From the NCBI RefSeq assembly GCF_024347475.1, contig NZ_AP025487.1:2604001-2668000 (forward strand): a stretch of 64,000 nucleotides of DNA, given 5' to 3'. This DNA comes from Vibrio fortis. GTDB taxonomy: Bacteria > Pseudomonadota > Gammaproteobacteria > Enterobacterales > Vibrionaceae. The notes under the pieces are model-generated. The model was not told the DNA's origin, searched no databases, and worked only from the letters and a program-made list of their open reading frames with translations. The translations under genes were made by a program, and so were the position numbers. Each line of letters starts with the position of its first letter. Position 1 is the first letter of the stretch. Positions 59,174 through 64,000 of the stretch are shown in pieces.

Positions 59174-60259
59174 GTGTCAGAAAAGATCAAAATTAACTCA
59201 AGTCATTGGGTGATTATCGTTGCCCTACTTGCGGCGGCGTATGCCTGTTACTTATTGATTGAACCTTACGTCAACTCGATCATCATGGCATTCATCATTT
59301 CCCTATTGATGTTCCCTATCCACGAATGGCTAGAGAAAAAACTGCCTAATAAAGCCAACTTGGTCTCTCTATTGTCGTGCATTATTCTCACGTTCATCAT
59401 AGTGATCCCTTTGTTAGCCGTCTTTGCTGCGATTGTTCAGCAAGGCTCTCTATTTTCACAAAACACCTATCAATGGGTTACGCACGGCGGTATCCAAACC
59501 CTGTTTGAGCATCCATTAGTCGTAAAAGCGTTGGCTTTCATCAACGACTACCTGCCGTTCGATAATATTGAGCCACAGGCGATCGCACAGAAAGTGGGTG
59601 AATTTGCCACTAGCTTTGGCTCAAAACTGGTTGGTATCAGCGCTAAAATTTTAGGTGACGCGACCAATTTCTTAATGGACTTCTTCTTAATGTTGTTCGT
59701 GTTGTTCTTCTTACTGCGCGACCATGACAAGATCATCAGTGTAGTTCGCCACATATTACCGTTGTCTCGTAGCCAAGAAGACAAGCTACTGGCAGAGATT
59801 GAGCAAGTTTCTAAGTCGGCGGTGATGGGCTCATTCTTAACCGCGATTGCACAAGGTTTTGCCGGTGGTTTAGGTATGTGGATTGCCGGTTTCCCTGGCT
59901 TATTCTGGGGCACGATGATGGGCTTTGCGTCATTCATCCCGGTCGTTGGTACCGCGCTAATTTGGGTGCCAGCTGCGGCCTACCTATTCCTAACCGGTGA
60001 TACTACATGGGCCATCTTCCTTACGGTTTACTGCGTCGCGGTAGTAGGTTCGATTGACAACCTGTTGCGTCCACTACTAATGCAAGGCAGCGCAGGCATG
60101 AATACCCTAATGATCTTCTTCTCACTATTAGGCGGTATTCAGCTGTTCGGTCTGATCGGCTTGATCTACGGCCCGCTGATCTTTGCAATTACTATCGTGC
60201 TGTTCAATATCTACGATGAAGAGTTCAAAGACTTCCTTAACCGACAAGACAACACATAA
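59174..60259 (+). CDS. PerM/YdiK (AI-2E transporter family) membrane protein
   Basis: 361 aa with about seven or eight membrane segments: two close together (12-50), one near 60-85, then a soluble part and a C-terminal cluster including [26 protein letters not shown] and [21 protein letters not shown], typical of this family. Start is a GTG at 59174 with a weak ribosome site. Transport function is not proven for most members. Confidence 0.87.
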   Translation: MSEKIKINSSHWVIIVALLAAAYACYLLIEPYVNSIIMAFIISLLMFPIHEWLEKKLPNKANLVSLLSCIILTFIIVIPLLAVFAAIVQQGSLFSQNTYQWVTHGGIQTLFEHPLVVKALAFINDYLPFDNIEPQAIAQKVGEFATSFGSKLVGISAKILGDATNFLMDFFLMLFVLFFLLRDHDKIISVVRHILPLSRSQEDKLLAEIEQVSKSAVMGSFLTAIAQGFAGGLGMWIAGFPGLFWGTMMGFASFIPVVGTALIWVPAAAYLFLTGDTTWAIFLTVYCVAVVGSIDNLLRPLLMQGSAGMNTLMIFFSLLGGIQLFGLIGLIYGPLIFAITIVLFNIYDEEFKDFLNRQDNT

Positions 60260-60290
60260 TCGGCTTAACGACGATTAAAACTTCAAGCTT

Positions 60291-60327
60291 GGGGCGGATT
60301 ATGCGAAAATCCGCCCCCTATTTTTTG
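60291..60327 (+). terminator. Terminator of the PerM-family gene
   Basis: GGGGCGGATT-ATGCGAA-AATCCGCCCC perfect 10-bp stem followed by CTATTTTTTG. Confidence 0.9.
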
Positions 60328-60351
60328 CTAACGATTCAACAGAGAGTCCCT

Positions 60352-61374
60352 ATGTCTGCCTATATCGCCCCGAGCCAAATCGCTCAACGCCAACTCGCCT
60401 ACTTTGAAGGCAAACATGTTCTAGTTGCCGGTGAAGCGGAAGACCTATTCCCTGTTGAATTAGCTAAACATTGTGAATCGGTATCGGTATTTACCTCTAA
60501 TTACAGCTATTACCGCCAACTCGAGAACTGCAATACCATTCAACGTTTCTACGGTGCTGAATTTACCGAAGAGACGCAAGCAGACCTCGTACTACTTTAC
60601 TGGCCAAAAGCTAAAGCTGAAGCTGAGTTCTTACTCGCGATGTTAATGGCAAAATTAGGCAAAGATACTGAGATTGTTGTTGTCGGCGAAAACCGCTCTG
60701 GCGTAAAGAGCATTGAGAAGATGTTCAAGCCGTACGGCAAAGTGGTAAAATACGACTCAGCGCGACGCTGTTCATTCTATTGGGGACAATGTCTAGAACA
60801 AGCTCCTGCGTTCAACCTACAAGACTGGTTTAAAACCTACTCGGTGAACATTGGTGAGCAGTCACTTACAGTTAAAAGTCTGCCTGGTGTATTCAGCCAC
60901 GGCGAGTTTGATATCGGCAGTAAATTACTGCTCGATACGCTACCAAGCCTAAACGGTAAGGTGCTCGATTTTGGTTGTGGCGCGGGCGTGCTTGGCGCGG
61001 TGATGGCTTCACGCAACCCTGAGATCGAGTTAGAGATGTGTGACATCAGCGCCTTTGCTGTGGAATCCTCTAAAGCGACACTGGCAGCCAACGGCTTAAC
61101 AGGCAAAGTATTTGCTTCAGATGTCTACTCTGATACGTCAAAGGACTACCGTTTCATCATCAGTAACCCACCTTTCCACTCAGGTTTAGACACTAGCTAC
61201 AGCGCGACGGAGACGCTTCTTGCAGATGCACCAAGCTACTTAAACGCTCAAGGTGAGATGATTATTGTAGCGAACAGCTTCCTCAAATACCCGCCAATTA
61301 TTGAGCAAGCCTTTGGTAAATGCGCGACTCTAAATAAGACCACAAAATTCGCTATCTATCACGCAGCGAAGTAA
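60352..61374 (+). CDS. rsmC: 16S rRNA (guanine-1207-N2) methyltransferase
   Basis: 340 aa from the ATG at 60352 ([14 protein letters not shown]); an upstream start at 60289 overlaps the terminator and is rejected. Two tandem methyltransferase folds; the C-terminal catalytic one has [12 protein letters not shown] (SAM site) and SNPPFHSG (catalytic NPPF). The N-terminal one (1 to about 160) is degenerate, as known for RsmC. It should have its own promoter. Confidence 0.95.
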   Translation: MSAYIAPSQIAQRQLAYFEGKHVLVAGEAEDLFPVELAKHCESVSVFTSNYSYYRQLENCNTIQRFYGAEFTEETQADLVLLYWPKAKAEAEFLLAMLMAKLGKDTEIVVVGENRSGVKSIEKMFKPYGKVVKYDSARRCSFYWGQCLEQAPAFNLQDWFKTYSVNIGEQSLTVKSLPGVFSHGEFDIGSKLLLDTLPSLNGKVLDFGCGAGVLGAVMASRNPEIELEMCDISAFAVESSKATLAANGLTGKVFASDVYSDTSKDYRFIISNPPFHSGLDTSYSATETLLADAPSYLNAQGEMIIVANSFLKYPPIIEQAFGKCATLNKTTKFAIYHAAK

Positions 61375-61385
61375 CCTACCTCAGC

Positions 61386-61414
61386 AAAGTGCAGGACAAT
61401 CCCTGCACTTTTTG
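61386..61414 (+). terminator. rsmC terminator
   Basis: AAAGTGCAGG-ACAATC-CCTGCACTTT stem with TTTTTG at its end. Confidence 0.88.
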
Positions 61415-61591
61415 TTCATATTGCTAGCAAAATTTAATAAATTTGCGCGACTGCACACGCTTTAAATAGCACTTACTTGTCAAAGTAAAAAAACTCGTTA
61501 ATTTCGTTAAATTAGAAACCACTCAATCTATTCTTTGTACTCAAATTTCAAGCATTTCAGAAGTACATCCAAGGAAAGTAGTACCTAATTT

Positions 61592-64000
61592 ATGTTTAGA
61601 TTTTATCGAAAGCAGAAGTTTAAGCGCCTTCAAAGTACGCTCATGCTAGCGTTTCTCGTATTAAGTTTGACGCCTGTTACTCTCATTGCTGTTTTTTTCC
61701 TTCAATCTCATAGTCAAGACCTACAAGAGCAGAGCACCTCTCACTTAGTGTCCGTGCGTGATACTAAGCAGCAACAGATCATGGATTACCTTCAGGCACA
61801 AGAGTCTCAAGTGATTGGCTTTGTTCGTTCAGAGTTGGCTATCGCCAGTGGTGGACGCTTTTACGGCCTTATTAACGCATTCCAGCGTCTCGGCCTAGAC
61901 ATCGAAGAGGCGCGCAGCAATGCACAACAACGCTACATCCAAGGCTCAGGTAATGAAGTAAAAACGTCAATACTGCCTGAATCAAGCAGCTACGTTGGTA
62001 GTGAGCGTTATCGCCTGCTCCACAAGCGCTACCACAACGCCTATCTTGAACTGATTAAACGTGCCGATTTTGACGATATTCTATTGGTCGACATTAACGG
62101 CAACGTCGCCTATTCCGTATTTAAGCAAGACAACTACGGTACTAACCTGCTAACAGGCAAATACAAAGACTCAAATCTTGGCCTGACTTTCCAAAAGCTC
62201 GCGAAGGACGTCACAGAGAAACGCAAGACCAACGAAGATTACACACCAGTCATCGTCTCTGATTTCTTGGACGAAAACGGCAAGCAGAGCGCTTGGTTAG
62301 GTGCTCCGATTGTTCAGCAAGGCTATCTGCATAGCTACGCGATGTTCCGACTACCAATTAACGGCATCACCAAGCTGATAGCTGATCTCAACAAGAGCTC
62401 AAACATGCAAACCCTACTTGTTGGTAGCGATCACCTACCGAGAAGTCTGGCGCATTCCCAACAAGCTATCGACCTCAGCTTAGGTGTTATAGATAAGGCC
62501 CTAGCGGGCGAGACGGCGGTTGGTACATTCGACAACAGCCTAGATCAAGCCATCATTGCGGCTTACGCACCGATCGAGCTGGATTATGCGCAATGGGCAC
62601 TGGTTGTTGAGCTTCCAGAGAAAGAAGCTTTTGCTCGCATTCATCAGCTAGAGAAAATCTTTGTGATCGTAATGCTGACGGCCATTGTGTTGGTGTTTGT
62701 TGCATCACACTACCTATCAAACTTCATTACCTCACCACTTCTCAAACTCACTTGGGCCGCAGAGAAAGTATCGGCAGGAGATCTTGATGAAGCGATGATC
62801 AATACCGAACGAAAAGACGAGATTGGACGCTTAGCAGTGAGCTTTGAGCGCATGCAGCGTTCGATCCGTGAGAAGATGGGCTTGATAAAATCTCAAAATG
62901 AAGAGCTTGAGGACAACCTTAAGACCATTCAAAAACAGAATGAAGAGTTACAATTAGCCAATAAACTCAAAGATGAATTCCTAGCAACGACGTCGCACGA
63001 GCTGCGTACACCTCTGCATGGAATGGTTGGTATTGCCGAAGCACTCATCTCAGGTGCCAACGGCCCTATTCCATCAAACCAAAAGTACCAATTGGATATC
63101 ATCATCAACAGTGGTCAGCGCCTTGCGACTCTGGTTGATGACCTGCTCGATTATCACAAAATGCGTTATGGCAGTTTAGACATTAAAAAGTCAGCGGTTG
63201 ATCTTTCCGCCGCCACTAGTTTGGTACTGGAGCTATCTCACCATCTGCTTGGCAGTAAACCGATTCGTATCATCAACCAAGTTCCGGCAGATTTAGGCCT
63301 TGTATCGTCCGATCCACAACGCCTTGAACAGGTGATGTACAACTTGGTTGGTAACGCTATCAAGTACACCTCTGAGGGTAAAATCGTTATCTCAGCAAGC
63401 GTGATTGACGATAATATCCGTGTTCAAGTGGTTGATACTGGCCAAGGTATCCCGGCTGAGCATTTAGAGCACATCTTTGAACCACTCATTCAAGCAGGGC
63501 AAGATGCGAGCTCATACCGACAAGGTGCAGGCCTTGGTCTATCGATCAGCCGTCAACTGATTGAACTTATGGGCGGCTCACTCTACGTCAGCAGTCAGCC
63601 AATGGTCGGGACAACATTCAGCTTTACTCTGCCTCTGGCAACACAGGAAGAGCTTGACCACTACAACGAGTCGGGCAATTACTCACACTTCCAAGCACCA
63701 GAAGTATTAGAGAGTAACCAGCAAGACAACAGTGAAATACACGAAGACCCAGATGGTCCGCTGCTTGTGATTGCTGATGATGAACCGGTTAACTTACGTG
63801 TGCTTGATAGCTTCTTGAAGCTTGAAGGGTACCGTGTCCGCACGGCTTGTGATGGGCCTGAAACCATTGAACTGATTGAAAAAGAGAAGCCTGAGCTGCT
63901 ACTTCTCGACATCATGATGCCAGGTATGAGCGGCTATCAAGTGTGTGAAACATTACGAAAGCAGCATGACCACGCACAATTGCCAATCATTATGCTGACT
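61592..64000 (+). CDS. chiS: Chitin-sensing hybrid kinase ChiS, 5' part
   Basis: Open frame from the ATG at 61592 to the window edge (803 codons; the V. cholerae protein is about 1130 aa, so the end is missing). Membrane segment about 15-37, a periplasmic sensor domain of about 310 residues, second membrane segment (about 351-370), HAMP, HisKA with H469 in TTSHELRTPLHG, HATPase (NLVGNAIKYTS, DTGQGIP, GAGLGLSIS) and a receiver with D773 in LLLLDIMMPG. H469 matches the number I recall for V. cholerae ChiS, which acts as a membrane-bound DNA-binding regulator of chitin use. The C-terminal DNA-binding part lies outside. AAGGAAAG lies about 15 bases upstream. Confidence 0.92.
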   Translation, partial: MFRFYRKQKFKRLQSTLMLAFLVLSLTPVTLIAVFFLQSHSQDLQEQSTSHLVSVRDTKQQQIMDYLQAQESQVIGFVRSELAIASGGRFYGLINAFQRLGLDIEEARSNAQQRYIQGSGNEVKTSILPESSSYVGSERYRLLHKRYHNAYLELIKRADFDDILLVDINGNVAYSVFKQDNYGTNLLTGKYKDSNLGLTFQKLAKDVTEKRKTNEDYTPVIVSDFLDENGKQSAWLGAPIVQQGYLHSYAMFRLPINGITKLIADLNKSSNMQTLLVGSDHLPRSLAHSQQAIDLSLGVIDKALAGETAVGTFDNSLDQAIIAAYAPIELDYAQWALVVELPEKEAFARIHQLEKIFVIVMLTAIVLVFVASHYLSNFITSPLLKLTWAAEKVSAGDLDEAMINTERKDEIGRLAVSFERMQRSIREKMGLIKSQNEELEDNLKTIQKQNEELQLANKLKDEFLATTSHELRTPLHGMVGIAEALISGANGPIPSNQKYQLDIIINSGQRLATLVDDLLDYHKMRYGSLDIKKSAVDLSAATSLVLELSHHLLGSKPIRIINQVPADLGLVSSDPQRLEQVMYNLVGNAIKYTSEGKIVISASVIDDNIRVQVVDTGQGIPAEHLEHIFEPLIQAGQDASSYRQGAGLGLSISRQLIELMGGSLYVSSQPMVGTTFSFTLPLATQEELDHYNESGNYSHFQAPEVLESNQQDNSEIHEDPDGPLLVIADDEPVNLRVLDSFLKLEGYRVRTACDGPETIELIEKEKPELLLLDIMMPGMSGYQVCETLRKQHDHAQLPIIMLT

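Noticed and set aside
63679..63915. Minus-strand frame inside chiS
   Set aside because: Serine-rich shadow of the receiver-linker coding sequence.

Overview
The window is a gram-negative gammaproteobacterial chromosome segment, almost certainly Vibrio (Vibrionaceae). An OmpU-type porin, a ChiS-type hybrid kinase, a RocS-like GGDEF/EAL protein, a PlzC-like double-PilZ protein and the deo/nupC and rimP-nusA-infB gene orders all point there. GC content looks moderate (mid-40s %) and even, and I see no insertion sequence, integrase, CRISPR array or rRNA. From memory of V. cholerae gene order, two blocks that are separate there (fusA2 to the deo/nupC/TatD region, and prfC to chiS) are joined here at about 14.4 kb. 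The species cannot be fixed from sequence alone; a Splendidus-type vibrio is possible.

Layout. 1-2.8 kb: second elongation factor G (cut by the window edge) and radA. 2.9-7.1 kb: PlzC-like c-di-GMP receptor, serB and ytjB. 7.2-14.4 kb: a nucleoside-catabolism block (nupC, then deoC-deoA-deoB-deoD) followed upstream by a TatD nuclease and a 44-residue protein. 14.5-20 kb: prfC, a membrane GGDEF/EAL enzyme divergent from an orphan PstS-like periplasmic binding protein, then rimI-holD. 20.5-25.9 kb: acetyltransferase, ubiT, rocS-like gene and ubiU-ubiV (O2-independent ubiquinone synthesis). 26-28.9 kb: a MATE exporter with a MarR regulator, then nlpI. 29-45.3 kb: the conserved translation/RNA/cell-envelope core (pnp, rpsO, truB, rbfA, infB, nusA, rimP, tRNA-fMet, tRNA-Leu, secG, glmM, folP, ftsH, rlmE, yhbY, greA). 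45.7-52.3 kb: ompU, dacB, a CBS-less MgtE-like transporter with an unusual leader, tyrS and an M23 endopeptidase. 52.4-56.6 kb: an RND pump with its adaptor. 56.9-64 kb: erpA, hemL, a 41-residue membrane protein, a PerM-family protein, rsmC and the first 803 codons of chiS.

How the parts fit. NupC imports nucleosides and the Deo enzymes convert them to free bases and central metabolites. A near-consensus CRP site lies upstream of nupC, and a shared 9-mer upstream of both nupC and deoC suggests a common LacI-family (CytR-type) regulator. UbiT, UbiU and UbiV form one pathway, and FNR-like sites lie upstream of both transcription units. Three c-di-GMP proteins (two GGDEF/EAL, one PilZ) fall within about 20 kb.

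Most of the window is conserved core genome. The least explained signals are: (a) a 14-codon leader ORF inside competing inverted repeats ahead of the MgtE-like gene; (b) an orphan binding protein divergent from a periplasm-sensing GGDEF/EAL enzyme, an arrangement like NspS-MbaA; (c) paired 8-3-8 operators at the MarR/MATE locus; (d) a long deoC leader with a 17-residue hydrophobic ORF; and (e) small genes not usually annotated. Every ORF and hairpin was read by eye; no database search or folding program was run.
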